Below, piece after piece: positions 1 to 9,136 of a stretch of DNA of 64,000 bases. The position numbers and the translations under genes are program-made. Source of the DNA: Alphaproteobacteria bacterium (GTDB taxonomy: Bacteria > Pseudomonadota > Alphaproteobacteria > Micavibrionales > UBA2020). Each line of letters opens with the position of its first letter. The stretch's first letter is position 1. The notes beneath the pieces were generated by a model. It was not told where the DNA came from, ran no database searches, and saw nothing but the letters and a program-made list of their open reading frames with translations. The stretch covers positions 34,486-98,485 of the forward strand of contig JAUXOC010000057.1 in the NCBI GenBank assembly GCA_030682495.1, given 5' to 3'.

Positions 1-1629
1 GAAGCACCCGCCCGCGATGTGATGGCCTATGACGTGGTGATCGTCGGTGCCGGCCCCTCGGGGCTCAGCTGCGCCATACGGCTGAAACAGCTGAAGCCGG
101 AGCTATCGGTCTGTATTCTCGAAAAAGGATCTGAAGTCGGCGCGCATCTGCTGTCGGGCGCGGTTCTGGAGACGCGGGCGCTTGACGAGCTGATCCCCGA
201 CTGGAAAGAAAAAGGCGCACCGCTCGATACGCCCGCCGGTGAAGACAAATTTCTGTTCCTGACCGAAAAGCGCGCCTTCCGCCTGCCGACCCCGCCGCAG
301 ATGCACAACAAGGGCAATTACATTATCAGTCTTGGTGTCTTTGCGCGCTGGCTTGCCGATCAGGCGCAGGCACTGGGCGTGGAGATCTACCCCGGCTTTG
401 CCGCGGCCGAAGTGCTGTATGATGAAAACGGCGCGGTGCGCGGCGTGGCGACTGGCGACATGGGCATCGGCAAAAACGGCGAACGTACTGCCGCCTATCA
501 GCCCGGTATTGAACTGCACGCGCAGCAAACGGTTTTCGCCGAAGGCTGCCACGGTTCGCTCACCAAGACCCTTTTCAAAAAATTCGACCTGCGCAAGGAT
601 TGCGACCCGCAAACCTATGGCATCGGCATCAAAGAGCTTTGGGAAATCCCCGCCGAGAAACACCAGAAAGGCCTGATCGTGCACACGGCTGGCTGGCCGA
701 TGGATAGCATGACCTATGGCGGGTCGTGGATGTATCATCTGGAAGGCAATATGGTGTCGATCGGTTTTGTGATCGGGCTTGACTATCAAAACCCGCATCT
801 CTCGCCGTTTCATGAATTCCAGCGCTTCAAGCTGCACCCTGCCGTGCGCAAATATCTTGAAGGCGGGCGACGCGTCTCCTACGGCGCGCGGGCGCTCAGC
901 GAAGGCGGCTTGCAATCCGTGCCCAAACTCACCTTCGCGGGCGGGCTTTTGGTCGGCGATACGGCGGGGTTCCTCAATGTGCCGAAGATCAAAGGCAACC
1001 ACACCGCCATGAAATCCGGCATGCTGGCCGCCGAGGCGCTGGCCGAAACCTTCGCCGCCGGTGCGGCGCAGGGCGCGGAGTGCGCATCCTATACGCAGAA
1101 ATTCAAAGACAGCTGGCTGCACACAGAACTTCACCGCGTGCGCAATATCCGCCCGAGTTTTCACAAGGGCTTTATCGCGGGTTTTCTCTATTCTGCCATC
1201 GATACGGTATTCCTGCGCGGGCGCGCGCCGTGGACGCTGAAAAACCACGCCGATCATACGCAGCTGAAAAAAGCCAAGGACGCGCCAAAGATCGACTATC
1301 CGAAGCCAGACGGCGTGCTGACCTTTGACAAGCTGTCGTCGGTTTTCGTTTCAAACACCAACCACGAAGAAGACCAGCCCTGCCATTTGCAGCTGAAAGA
1401 CCCGAGCGTGCCCGTGCGCATCAACCTTGCCGAGTACGACGAGCCTGCGCAGCGCTACTGCCCCGCCGGTGTCTATGAGATTGTGACGAACGAGGCGGGC
1501 GAGCCGCGTCTGCAGATCAACGCGCAGAACTGCGTGCATTGCAAAACCTGCGACATCAAAGACCCGACCCAAAACATCAACTGGGTCACCCCCCAAGGCG
1601 GCGGCGGTCCTAATTACGGGAGTATGTGA
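1..1629 (+). CDS. Electron transfer flavoprotein-ubiquinone oxidoreductase (ETF-QO), 5' end outside window
   Basis: Membrane-associated flavoprotein that passes electrons from ETF (fatty-acid and amino-acid dehydrogenases) to ubiquinone. The N-terminus shows the FAD dinucleotide-binding motif ([12 protein letters not shown]), and the C-terminus carries the family's ferredoxin-like 4Fe-4S motif (CPAGVYE, then [13 protein letters not shown]) and ends in GGGGPNY, as in ETF-QO. The ORF track starts at a GTG at base 19 (ATG at 22), but the frame is open to base 1 with no clear ribosome site, and family members normally have a short extension before this point, so the true start is probably upstream of the window. 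The stop abuts the stop of the opposing toxin gene with no spacer. Identification is secure. Confidence 0.95.
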   Translation, partial: EAPARDVMAYDVVIVGAGPSGLSCAIRLKQLKPELSVCILEKGSEVGAHLLSGAVLETRALDELIPDWKEKGAPLDTPAGEDKFLFLTEKRAFRLPTPPQMHNKGNYIISLGVFARWLADQAQALGVEIYPGFAAAEVLYDENGAVRGVATGDMGIGKNGERTAAYQPGIELHAQQTVFAEGCHGSLTKTLFKKFDLRKDCDPQTYGIGIKELWEIPAEKHQKGLIVHTAGWPMDSMTYGGSWMYHLEGNMVSIGFVIGLDYQNPHLSPFHEFQRFKLHPAVRKYLEGGRRVSYGARALSEGGLQSVPKLTFAGGLLVGDTAGFLNVPKIKGNHTAMKSGMLAAEALAETFAAGAAQGAECASYTQKFKDSWLHTELHRVRNIRPSFHKGFIAGFLYSAIDTVFLRGRAPWTLKNHADHTQLKKAKDAPKIDYPKPDGVLTFDKLSSVFVSNTNHEEDQPCHLQLKDPSVPVRINLAEYDEPAQRYCPAGVYEIVTNEAGEPRLQINAQNCVHCKTCDIKDPTQNINWVTPQGGGGPNYGSM

Positions 1630-2199
1630 TTACAGGCTATCCGAGAACGGCCTCAGGCAGGACACAAACTCTACCAACTCTCTTTTCTCTAATCCTGACA
1701 AGTATTCTTCAACACTCAGTGTGGGATTTTTTAGTCGAGCCCTGCATTTTTTAAGAGCCTTGCACACACGCCCAGAATCTAAGTCGAAAAGATGAGTAAG
1801 AAACTCATCAGGATGCTGCGCCTCTACTCCATACGGAGCAAGAACGTCTGACGGAAAATCTTTGAGATTATAGGTAACAATAACATCCAAACGGCCTTTT
1901 ATCGCAGCCGCCAACACATGGCGATCTTTAGGGTCGGGCAAATTAAGACCGTCAATAATACCGTCATATCCCGTAACAAGCGCATCACTCACATTTTCAT
2001 TCATAAGCCGCCTAATAGTAGTCCAGTTTTCAACTGGCACGTCTGGCCTTTTGTCTTTCAACCTTTCAAAGCATTCATCCAGAATTTCTTCGCTCCAACG
2101 CGCCCTGAACAGGCTCGTCATAGAAAGCTCCATCAAAACATCTCTGACGGAATAAGGGTAAAGAACGCAAGCATCGAAAATCGCGCCGAAAGAAGTCAT
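1630..2199 (-). CDS. PIN-domain ribonuclease toxin of a toxin-antitoxin pair
   Basis: About 189 aa. The N-terminal FGAIFDACVLYPYSVRD and the later GYDGIIDGLNLPDPKDRHVLAAAI segment, with acidic residues at the usual metal-binding places, match PIN-domain RNases of the VapC-like class. The ORF track uses a TTG at 2202; I prefer the ATG at 2199, which overlaps the antitoxin stop in a TGATG arrangement typical of translational coupling. It follows the HTH antitoxin-like gene and is transcribed toward the ETF-QO gene. The expected role is cleavage of RNA when the antitoxin is lost. The cellular target cannot be told from sequence. The lower GC than the neighbours suggests acquisition. Confidence 0.82.
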   Translation of the reverse strand: MTSFGAIFDACVLYPYSVRDVLMELSMTSLFRARWSEEILDECFERLKDKRPDVPVENWTTIRRLMNENVSDALVTGYDGIIDGLNLPDPKDRHVLAAAIKGRLDVIVTYNLKDFPSDVLAPYGVEAQHPDEFLTHLFDLDSGRVCKALKKCRARLKNPTLSVEEYLSGLEKRELVEFVSCLRPFSDSL

Positions 2200-2663
2200 C
2201 AAAAATCAAGCCCCAATTTTTGAGTTTCTACAGTCAGCGCGTCCAAAGACGCCGAGCGGGCGCTATCAATTTCCTCTTTGTACTTAACCAAGTCTTCAAA
2301 CAAAACGCGCCGATGTGTGCCTACTTTCCGGTATGGAATCGTCCCCTCTTCCAACAAACCAATTAAGTAAGGTCTAGATACATTCAAAAAATCAGCACCT
2401 TGCTGCGTCGTCATTTCCGCATGCATGGGGATCAAGGCAATAGCATCCCCCTTCGCCATAGAAGAAAGAATGTCCATCAACAAACGCATGATCGCCGCCG
2501 GAAGTACCACTGTACTGTTCGGCTCTTCAGCAATCGTTACTTTAAGTTCATTTTTCTTGGTCAGGTGGCGCGCAAAAAGCCGCCCTGTCGTCTTCGCAAA
2601 TTCTGCATCTTCATGGGAAGGGAGCACAAAAGGCCCGCCACTGCTTTTAGAAAGAGCTGTCAT
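2199..2663 (-). CDS. HTH (excisionase/MerR-like) antitoxin partner of the PIN toxin
   Basis: 154 aa. Residues about 87-130 (MTTQQGADFLNVSRPYLIGL, then PYRKVGTHRRVLFEDL) form an excisionase-type winged helix-turn-helix typical of antitoxins paired with this kind of PIN protein. The rest is poorly conserved and would hold the toxin-binding region. The start is supported by an AAAGGAG ribosome site just upstream. It is first in a two-gene operon with the toxin and probably represses its own promoter. Alternating ATTCG/CGAAT repeats lie 45-67 nt upstream of the start. Confidence 0.8.
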   Translation of the reverse strand: MTALSKSSGGPFVLPSHEDAEFAKTTGRLFARHLTKKNELKVTIAEEPNSTVVLPAAIMRLLMDILSSMAKGDAIALIPMHAEMTTQQGADFLNVSRPYLIGLLEEGTIPYRKVGTHRRVLFEDLVKYKEEIDSARSASLDALTVETQKLGLDF

Positions 2664-2707
2664 GTCTTGATCTCCTTTCTAACCTCAGAATATCACACAA
2701 AAGAAAT

Positions 2708-2730
2708 ATTCGCAATAAACGAATTATTCG
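2708..2730 (-). promoter_or_regulatory. Putative operator of the toxin-antitoxin operon
   Basis: Three alternating 5-bp units, ATTCG / CGAAT / ATTCG, form two overlapping inverted repeats in an AT-rich segment 45-67 nt upstream of the antitoxin start. The symmetry and place suit binding of the HTH antitoxin. This is inferred from sequence only. Confidence 0.35.
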
Positions 2731-2771
2731 AAACAGACGATGTCAAGGGAACTATTTGAACAGGTTTAACT

Positions 2772-3620
2772 TTACCTCGGCCCGCCAAACAGCGGCTTTG
2801 ATTTGGCGTTCTTGGCTGTCCATTCCGGATTTTGCGGCAGGTCGTCGTTGGCGGGGACGGCGGGGTATTTTTCGGCGCCGTATTTTGCGCCGTCAAACGG
2901 GCGCCAGTCGCCTTCCTTTTGCGCCAGACGATCCATCAGCGCCACGACAGCAGGCAGATTGGCGATCATGCCGAGGTGGCCGGAGCGCACTTCGATATTT
3001 TCCGTCTGCTTGCCTGCGGGGTTGAGACAGCTTTCCCACCAGACGATACCGTCGAGTTTCGAATAAATACCCGTTGTCGGCACGGGCGGCGGCGTCGCGC
3101 CGCGCACTTGCAGGTCGAGGTTTTCGTGTTCGGATTTCGGGTTGAACAGCCCGTAGAGATGTTCCAGCGCCGGAGAAGAAGACCCCGGTTTGCCCACCAT
3201 GCCTGCCGGCGTGCCCAGTGTGACAACGCCGCGCACCAGATCGGGGAATTCGCGCGCCAGTTCCCGCGCGAAAATGCCGCCGAGACTGTGGCCGACCAGC
3301 GTGACTTTTTGCCCGCCGCTTTCTTCGTAAATTTTATGCAGCTGTTCGCGCAGATGCTTGGCCGCGCGGTCGTCGAAACCGGTATTCATGCCGCCGTCCC
3401 AGGCATGGACGGCATAGCCCTGCTGTTTGATCGCGCCGCGCAGCGTGGCCGTATAGCTGTCATCGGTCAGAAAACCGGGCAGCACCAAAACAGGGTGGCC
3501 GTCGCCCCTCGGCACCGTGTCCTTGACCTGATTCCAGCCAGCGCGGAACGTCAGAGCGTCCGTCATCAGACGCGCCATCTCGTTGGTGGCATTAAACATC
3601 TGGGTCAGTCGTTTTTGCAT
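2772..3620 (-). CDS. Alpha/beta-hydrolase, lipase-like (paralogue of the gene at 32.6 kb)
   Basis: Serine esterase or lipase of the alpha/beta fold. Visible are the oxyanion segment VLVLPGFLTDD, the nucleophile elbow GHSLGG, a likely acid in YSKLDGIVWWES and the catalytic His in SGHLGMIAN. The ORF is open to 3749, but homology-like sequence begins at MQKRLTQMF, so I start at ATG 3620, giving about 282 aa. There is no signal peptide. The protein shares order and many motifs (GDGHPVL-PGFLT, VTLVGHSLGGIFARELAREFPD, VVTLGTP, HLGM) with 32596-33516. Substrate unknown. Confidence 0.8.
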   Translation of the reverse strand: MQKRLTQMFNATNEMARLMTDALTFRAGWNQVKDTVPRGDGHPVLVLPGFLTDDSYTATLRGAIKQQGYAVHAWDGGMNTGFDDRAAKHLREQLHKIYEESGGQKVTLVGHSLGGIFARELAREFPDLVRGVVTLGTPAGMVGKPGSSSPALEHLYGLFNPKSEHENLDLQVRGATPPPVPTTGIYSKLDGIVWWESCLNPAGKQTENIEVRSGHLGMIANLPAVVALMDRLAQKEGDWRPFDGAKYGAEKYPAVPANDDLPQNPEWTAKNAKSKPLFGGPR

Positions 3621-3980
3621 TTGTGTCCGTCCCGCTGGCTTCTTTTCCAAAACATTCGATATGTTGCGCCGTAACATCCGGCAGCGCAAGAAAAAACTCA
3701 TTTTTGTGCGCTGCACACAAGAAAATTTCCAGCTTTTCTGCCACATCACGCAACATGCTTGCGCGCAGACGTAATCATCTTTCCCTTAAAAAAATCTGAC
3801 CATAATCGGCGGATAGTCACGGGTTGTTAACTACTTTATGGGATTCTGTACGTAGGGGAAAAAGCCCTGTCTTTTGCACATTAATATGCACCTGAAGTGA
3901 GACATTCATATTAACAGCAGGCGGCGCGGCCAAGGAAAACGTGAAACGAAAAAAATTCAGGACAGAAAGCCCGCTGACGG
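3621..3980. other. Divergent intergenic region with a possible short leader ORF
   Basis: About 360 bp between the leftward lipase and the rightward TPR gene; it must hold both promoters, but no convincing hexamers are visible. A 21-codon ORF (GTG at 3941, stop at 4006, preceded by AAGGA) overlaps the start of the TPR gene in another frame and may be a leader peptide. Nothing else is recognised. Confidence 0.35.
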
Positions 3981-5729
3981 ATGACATCTTTTTTCTGCTC
4001 TTTTAAAACCCTGACGATGGTCTGCGCGCTGGCGCTGGTCGGCAGCCCGCTGGTCGCCTTTGCCAATTCCGAACAGACGACTGAAATCAATCAGGCACTT
4101 TTTGTGCTGACGCCCGTTGCGTCCGGTGATTTGCAAACCGGCAGCACCTTTTCCGGCAATTACCTTGCCGCGCGTTTCGCGCAGCGCCAACAAGACTGGA
4201 CAGCCGCGCAGCACTATATGAACGCCGTGGTCGAATTTGACGAGAACAACGAGCTGATGGCCAACCGTGCCTTTCTGCTTTCGCTCGGCGCGGGGGAATT
4301 GCCTGCGGCGCGCCGTCTGGCCGAACGCATTCTGACCGACCAGCAAAACGGCACGGATATCGCCCTGATTTTTCTGGCCAGCGAAGCACTGAAACGCGGC
4401 GAATTTCAATCGGCGCTTGATCTTGTCGCCAAACTGCCCGAAGACGGCTTTGGCCAATACACCAAACCGCTGATGACCGCCTGGGCGCAATTCGGCCTTG
4501 GCGATCGCGCCGGTGCGGTCACGCATCTCTCCGCCTATTCCGAAGAAACCGACCCGACCTATAACCTGCACCTCGGCATGATGTACGACATTGAAGGCGA
4601 CATGGCGAATGCGGCGAAGCATTACACCATCGCCCTCGAAGACAGCCTGACGCTGCACAATGCCCTGCTGCTGGCCGATTTCTTTGAACGTCACGGAGAT
4701 AAGGCCACCGCGCACCGCCTGTACGACGGGCTTGGCAGCCTTTACAGCAAAACCGCGGCGCCGACACCCGCCTCCGGCCATAGCATGATCCGCAGCCCCG
4801 CAGATGGTGCAGCGGTTGCGCTGTTTGAGCTGGCTACGATGCTGTTTGAACGCCGCTCTTTCGACAGTGCGCAAATTTACGGACGGCTGGTGCTGGTGCT
4901 GGCGCCGCAATCCGATTTTGGCCGCCTGATGATCGGTGATATCGCCGCGATCAATGAACACCATCCCGAAGCCGTCGCGGCCTATGGCGAGATTGCCAAA
5001 AATTCTCCGCTTTACCTGCTCGCACGGCTGCGCATCGCCGAAGTATACGAAACCGCTGACCTTCCTGATGCTGCATCCGGTATGCTGCGCGATCTTGCCG
5101 CTCTGCCTCAGGCACGCACACAAGCTCTGACAGCCCTCGGTGATATGCACCGCCGCCGCGAAGATTTTGTACAAGCCGTCGCCGTCTATGACGAAATTCT
5201 GACCGAAATCGGCGAGCCGGCGGAGCCGCACTGGGCACTGATCTATGCGCGCGGCATGTCGCTGGAGCGCGCCAATGAATGGGACCGTGCGGAAAAAGAC
5301 CTCTTGCTTGCCCTCACCTTCCAGCCCGATAACCCGATGATCCTGAATTACATCGGCTATACCTGGGTCGACAAAGGCGTGAACCTGCAAAAAGGCATGG
5401 ACTTCATTCGCCGCGCCGTCGCCCTGCGCCCCGATGACGGATATATCCTTGACAGCTATGGCTGGGCTTTTTACCGCCTCGGCGATATGGAGCAGGCGGT
5501 CTATTGGCTGGAAAAATCTGTGGCGCTGGTGCCGGATGACTCCACCATCCTCGACCACCTTGCCGATGCCTATTGGCAGACAGGACGTAAAACCGAAGCC
5601 CGTTTCAAATGGCAGCACGCACGCGGGCTGAGCAAAGACGCCGATTTCCGCGCCTCGGTCGAGCGCAAGATCAAAACCGGTATCGAACCTGCCGCCACGG
5701 TCGTGGTGCAGAAAGACACCTCGCTTTAA
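3981..5729 (+). CDS. Exported tetratricopeptide-repeat protein
   Basis: 582 aa with an N-terminal signal peptide (hydrophobic MVCALALVGSPLVAFA, cut near AFANS) and TPR-type helical repeats over nearly the whole length; the clearest is the C-terminal set with GYTWVDKGVNLQKGMDFIRRA, YGWAFYRLGDMEQAVYWLEK and LADAYWQTGRKTEARFKWQHA. This layout is common in alphaproteobacterial periplasmic or outer-membrane-associated scaffold proteins of unknown task. The ribosome site before ATG 3981 is poor; an in-frame ATG at 4017 would remove the signal peptide's polar part. A hairpin terminator follows the gene. Confidence 0.8.
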   Translation: MTSFFCSFKTLTMVCALALVGSPLVAFANSEQTTEINQALFVLTPVASGDLQTGSTFSGNYLAARFAQRQQDWTAAQHYMNAVVEFDENNELMANRAFLLSLGAGELPAARRLAERILTDQQNGTDIALIFLASEALKRGEFQSALDLVAKLPEDGFGQYTKPLMTAWAQFGLGDRAGAVTHLSAYSEETDPTYNLHLGMMYDIEGDMANAAKHYTIALEDSLTLHNALLLADFFERHGDKATAHRLYDGLGSLYSKTAAPTPASGHSMIRSPADGAAVALFELATMLFERRSFDSAQIYGRLVLVLAPQSDFGRLMIGDIAAINEHHPEAVAAYGEIAKNSPLYLLARLRIAEVYETADLPDAASGMLRDLAALPQARTQALTALGDMHRRREDFVQAVAVYDEILTEIGEPAEPHWALIYARGMSLERANEWDRAEKDLLLALTFQPDNPMILNYIGYTWVDKGVNLQKGMDFIRRAVALRPDDGYILDSYGWAFYRLGDMEQAVYWLEKSVALVPDDSTILDHLADAYWQTGRKTEARFKWQHARGLSKDADFRASVERKIKTGIEPAATVVVQKDTSL

Positions 5730-5750
5730 ACACCGTGATAGGCTATAAAT

Positions 5751-5788
5751 AAAACCGTCCGCGGATTGACGCCGCGCGCGGTTTTTTA
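5751..5788 (+). terminator. Rho-independent terminator after the TPR gene
   Basis: AAAACCG and CGCGG pair with CCGCG and CGGTTTT around a short loop, followed by a T run. It lies 21 bp after the TPR stop. Confidence 0.75.
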
Positions 5789-5814
5789 TCAACGACAAAC
5801 ATCTCTTTCAGACC

Positions 5815-6144
5815 ATGCGCATCGCCCTGCCTGTTCTTTTTATCCTGATTATTTCAACCGTAATCGTCCTTGTGCACGATAGCGCGCCCGCCATCGGCGA
5901 CGACCCCGACCTTGCCCTGCCCATTTACAGCGCCTGTATAGCAGACAGCGACTGCACCCTTGTCTCCCTTCCCTGCGGTGCCATTGCCGCCGCGCGCAAA
6001 GACCGCCGCACCGAACTTCAGCATTACTACGACGACGTGAAATTCCGCATCCGCTGCGCCAAGATCGAAGAACCGCAGCTGCTGCGCGCGGTCTGTGCCG
6101 AGAAAAAATGCACCGCCGTGCCGCTGAACAGCGAAGAGAACTGA
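5815..6144 (+). CDS. Small exported or membrane-anchored Cys-rich protein, unknown function
   Basis: 109 aa. A hydrophobic N-terminus (IALPVLFILIISTVIVLV) acts as signal peptide or anchor. The rest holds six cysteines (SAC, SDC, LPC, IRC, AVC, KKC), which would suit three disulphides in the periplasm. It sits between the TPR terminator and ispE, one base before the ispE start, so it is probably cotranscribed with ispE. I do not recognise the family. Confidence 0.6.
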   Translation: MRIALPVLFILIISTVIVLVHDSAPAIGDDPDLALPIYSACIADSDCTLVSLPCGAIAAARKDRRTELQHYYDDVKFRIRCAKIEEPQLLRAVCAEKKCTAVPLNSEEN

Positions 6145-6145
6145 T

Positions 6146-7060
6146 ATGCGCCACACCAACATGAACAACATGAGCAATATGAGCGCGAAGAGCTTCGCCC
6201 TCGCCGCACCTGCAAAGATCAACCTGTTCTTGCACGTCACCGGACGTCGCGATGACGGCTATCATCTTTTGCAAAGTATTGTCGTTTTTGTCGATGCGGG
6301 CGATCATCTGACGTTTTCGCGGCACGACAGTCTTTTTATCGATATCCAGGGATATTTCGCGGACGATGTCGGCGACCTGCGCGACAATCTGGTCTATAAA
6401 GCCGCACAGGCGCTGGCGCAGGAATACGATTATGTGCCGACAGGGCAAATCTCGTTGCAAAAAAATCTGCCCGTGGCCTCGGGCATGGGCGGCGGGTCTT
6501 CGGATGCCGCAACCACGCTGCGCGGCCTTTGCAGGCTGTGGGGGCTCTCGGAAGAAGCCGGACGGCTGGAGAAACTAGCCGCACAGCTGGGCGCGGATGT
6601 GCCTGCCTGTCTTTATCGCCGCCCCGTCTGGATGGAGGGCGTGGGCGACAAGATGATGCGCATGCAGGACATGCCCGACATGCATCTGGTGCTGGCCACA
6701 CCGCCGGTGCAGACGCCGACGCCGGAAGTCTTCAAATGTTTTGCGCGGCGGTTTTCCGGACGCTACAGCCCGCCCATCAAACACGCCGGCCGCCGCAAGA
6801 GCTTGCAGGAATGGATCGCGGATCTCCGGTTCTACCGCAACGACCTGACCGATGCGGCCATCGAAGTCAGCCCCGATATCCGCACCGCGCTGGCGGCCAT
6901 CGCCGCCACGCCGAATTGCCACATTGCGCGTCTGTCGGGCAGCGGCGCCACCTGTTTTGGTCTATACGACAGCGCGGGCGCCGCGCAGGCCGCCGTCAAC
7001 AAGCTGCGGCAGGAATACCCGCACTGGTGGATCAAAGCGACCGGACTTTTCAAAGAATAA
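6146..7060 (+). CDS. ispE: 4-diphosphocytidyl-2-C-methyl-D-erythritol kinase
   Basis: GHMP kinase of the MEP isoprenoid pathway: ATP-dependent phosphorylation of the 2-hydroxyl of CDP-methylerythritol. Family marks are APAKINLFLHVTGRRDDGYHLL at the start, the ATP-binding LPVASGMGGGSSDAATTLR near residue 110, and the C-terminal RLSGSGATCFGLY. The length of 304 aa is normal. ATG 6146 has a GAAGAG ribosome site; several in-frame ATGs (residues 6, 9, 12) are alternative starts, and the Met/Asn-rich stretch before SAKSFALAAPAKIN is unusual. It is convergent with the next gene. Confidence 0.95.
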   Translation: MRHTNMNNMSNMSAKSFALAAPAKINLFLHVTGRRDDGYHLLQSIVVFVDAGDHLTFSRHDSLFIDIQGYFADDVGDLRDNLVYKAAQALAQEYDYVPTGQISLQKNLPVASGMGGGSSDAATTLRGLCRLWGLSEEAGRLEKLAAQLGADVPACLYRRPVWMEGVGDKMMRMQDMPDMHLVLATPPVQTPTPEVFKCFARRFSGRYSPPIKHAGRRKSLQEWIADLRFYRNDLTDAAIEVSPDIRTALAAIAATPNCHIARLSGSGATCFGLYDSAGAAQAAVNKLRQEYPHWWIKATGLFKE

Positions 7061-7074
7061 ATAACGGCAAAAAC

Positions 7075-8559
7075 CTAGCGCAGAACAGGGAGGGCTGCTT
7101 CTGCCTGCTGCGCGCGCAGACGCGTCAAGCGGCGCACCGCAAGGGCGGCATCGCGGTTGCCCTCGGCGGCGGCGACATCGTACCATTCAATCGCGGCTTT
7201 GATATCCGGCTTGCCCAGCGCATCACTTTCGTAGATAACGCCCAGATTATAAGCGGCCTGCACCATACCCGCATTCGCCGCCCGTTTAAAATAGGATGCG
7301 GCGCGCACCGTGTTTTTGGCGATGCCGCGACCTTCGGCATAAATAAGGCCAAGATTATACATCGCTTCCGGATGGCCCAGTTGCGCGGCTCTCTCGTAAT
7401 GCCCTTGTGCGGCGGCAGCATCAGCAGCCACGCCCAGCCCCTGCTGCGACATCACGCCCAGATTATAATGTGCATTGGCAATACCCGCCGCCGCCGCGCG
7501 GGCGAACCAGGCGCGGGCGCGGGCATAATCCTGACGCACACGGCGGCCTTCGGCATAGAGTGTCGCAAGATCATGCTGCGCTTCGGGCATGCCGTCAAAA
7601 GCGCGAGCTTCCAGTGCCGCCAAAGGCTGCGGCAGACGCGCATCGCGCATCAGCGGCGCATCCGGCTGCGGGGCTGCGGTGGTGGTGGCAGGCGCTGCAG
7701 GCCGTGCGAGGGTTTGTTTGGGCGCTTCGGGCGCGGCGTCCACCACGGCAGGCACAGTGTGCAAATCCTCATCATCCAGCGCGCTATGCGGTGCAGCAGG
7801 CTCCGCCAAAGCCATCTCTGCAGCGAGAGCGAGAGCGAGAGCCGTATCCATGTCCGGATTGGCTGCGGCTGTTTCTGCCGTCAGGTCTTCGAGCGCATCG
7901 GCCAGATGCTCGTCAAAATCATCCGCATCATAGACCGCTGCGGCAGCGGCGGATTGCTCCCCTTCGGGCGCCCGTGGCAGCAGCGGTTGCGGGGGCAAAA
8001 CGGCTTCGGTCAAAACGCTTTCGTCCGGCGCCGTCAGCGCTGGCTTTTCGGCGGCGGCGGTTTCTTCGGCAGCTGCACGGTTATGCCAGCCGCCCCGCGG
8101 CAAGGCCTCTGCCTGTTGTTGCAGCGGTGCCGTAAAACTTGTGGCTGCGGTGCGCGGGGTCTGCACCGCAGCGCCCTGCGGCAAATCCTGCATCATCACC
8201 GCACCAAGCGTGAGCAGCGCGAGCACCAGACTGGCCAGTGCGGCAGGCAAAGCAAAACGCTGTGCCGCTGAAGCGGGCGGCGGTGTTGCAGATTCTATTT
8301 TGGCGGGCAGATAAAGGCGGCCTGTGTTTTCGTCACGCTCGGCGCTGTCTTCGATATCGGACAGGCGGCGGGCAAGGATAAATCTTTCGGCCTCCGCCTT
8401 CTCCAGTTTGCGGCCCAGCTGTTCGATGGCGCGGAACATTTCGAAATACACGCGTTCCTGATGCGAGAGCGCATCGCGCGGCTGGCGCGACAACACATCG
8501 ACCGGCTTTTGCGGCGCGGCGGGGGCGTTTTTCGGCGTATCGATCGGCGGACGTGTCAT
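7075..8559 (-). CDS. Sel1-repeat protein with a single transmembrane segment
   Basis: The cytosolic N-terminus contains a likely coiled coil (MFRAIEQLGRKLEKAEAERF), then one transmembrane helix (PAALASLVLALLTLGAVMM, near residue 125), a long Ala/Pro/Glu-rich linker, and four or five Sel1 repeats (for example AQHDLATLYAEGRRVRQDYARARAWFARA, MYNLGLIYAEGRGIAKN). This resembles alphaproteobacterial SPOR/Sel1-type envelope proteins such as the PodJ/DipZ-like group, but no SPOR domain is visible. I start at ATG 8559 rather than 8598 because an AAGGA lies upstream of it and the extra 13 residues look like noise. Confidence 0.75.
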   Translation of the reverse strand: MTRPPIDTPKNAPAAPQKPVDVLSRQPRDALSHQERVYFEMFRAIEQLGRKLEKAEAERFILARRLSDIEDSAERDENTGRLYLPAKIESATPPPASAAQRFALPAALASLVLALLTLGAVMMQDLPQGAAVQTPRTAATSFTAPLQQQAEALPRGGWHNRAAAEETAAAEKPALTAPDESVLTEAVLPPQPLLPRAPEGEQSAAAAAVYDADDFDEHLADALEDLTAETAAANPDMDTALALALAAEMALAEPAAPHSALDDEDLHTVPAVVDAAPEAPKQTLARPAAPATTTAAPQPDAPLMRDARLPQPLAALEARAFDGMPEAQHDLATLYAEGRRVRQDYARARAWFARAAAAGIANAHYNLGVMSQQGLGVAADAAAAQGHYERAAQLGHPEAMYNLGLIYAEGRGIAKNTVRAASYFKRAANAGMVQAAYNLGVIYESDALGKPDIKAAIEWYDVAAAEGNRDAALAVRRLTRLRAQQAEAALPVLR

Positions 8560-8979
8560 GCAGATATCGATCCTTGGCGGCGATGGGGCGCGGCGCACCT
8601 ATGGCGATGCCATTCGGCGCGGGCGACCCGCTCTTTATGTAAGGTACACACCATAACAGATTCTCCCCCCGCCTTACAGACCGGCGATGGCCGGACGGGT
8701 CTCAAAGCTTGGGCGCGCTACCGTACCCCAACCGCAGCCCCCATGGCCGCGCCGCAACAGCCCTCCCCCGGCCTATCGGCAAAAGGGCTGTTTTTACTCG
8801 CCTTATGTATAAATTACGTAAAATGAAGACGACAGACGAATTGACCCCGACCTCACGCTTACTTCTTGCGCGGCGCAGGAATTTTTTATAGAGTGTCACG
8901 ACTTTGGTGAGCCGGATTCTGCATAAGACGCCCGATACACGCCAAAGCCCGATTGTTGCGCGTCTCTCTTCGCGCATGT
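8560..8979. other. Non-coding interval before tRNA-Gln, with a terminator-like hairpin
   Basis: About 420 bp without a credible protein gene. AACAGCCCT at about 8755 pairs with AGGGCTGTT at about 8784, followed by a T run, which looks like a rightward terminator although no gene is seen in front of it. A smaller CCGGC/GCCGG hairpin lies near 8680. An unannotated small RNA ending at about 8795 is possible but not shown. Confidence 0.35.
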
Positions 8980-9054
8980 TGGGGTGTAGCCAAGCGGTAA
9001 GGCAGCGGTTTTTGGTACCGCCATTCCTAGGTTCGATCCCTAGCACCCCAGCCA
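8980..9054 (+). tRNA. tRNA-Gln (anticodon TTG), CCA encoded
   Basis: Cloverleaf can be drawn: acceptor TGGGGTG / CACCCCA, D arm GTAGCCAAGCGGTAAGGC, anticodon stem GCGGT / ACCGC with loop TTTTGGT (anticodon TTG), T arm with GGTTCGATCCC, discriminator G and encoded CCA. The accessory region begins right after its 3' end. Confidence 0.95.
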
Positions 9055-9136
9055 TTCAGTCCTCCCCTGTCCGAACTGTGAGCAGAAGACGCCAGAAACG
9101 GTGCGGTTGCGAGAGATTTTCGTGCATCTGTTTTTC

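Noticed and set aside
3957-5798. 613-aa leftward ORF
   Set aside because: Antisense shadow of the exported TPR gene; no motif and GC-biased composition.
7815-7842. Short tandem repeat GAGAGC as a regulatory repeat or CRISPR
   Set aside because: It is inside the Sel1 gene and codes an Ala/Leu run.
6529-8271. 580-aa rightward ORF
   Set aside because: Runs through ispE and antisense to the Sel1 gene; low-complexity Arg/Gly translation.
8702-9055. 117-aa leftward ORF MAGVLGIEPRNGGTKN
   Set aside because: Its start is the antisense of tRNA-Gln, a common false protein.
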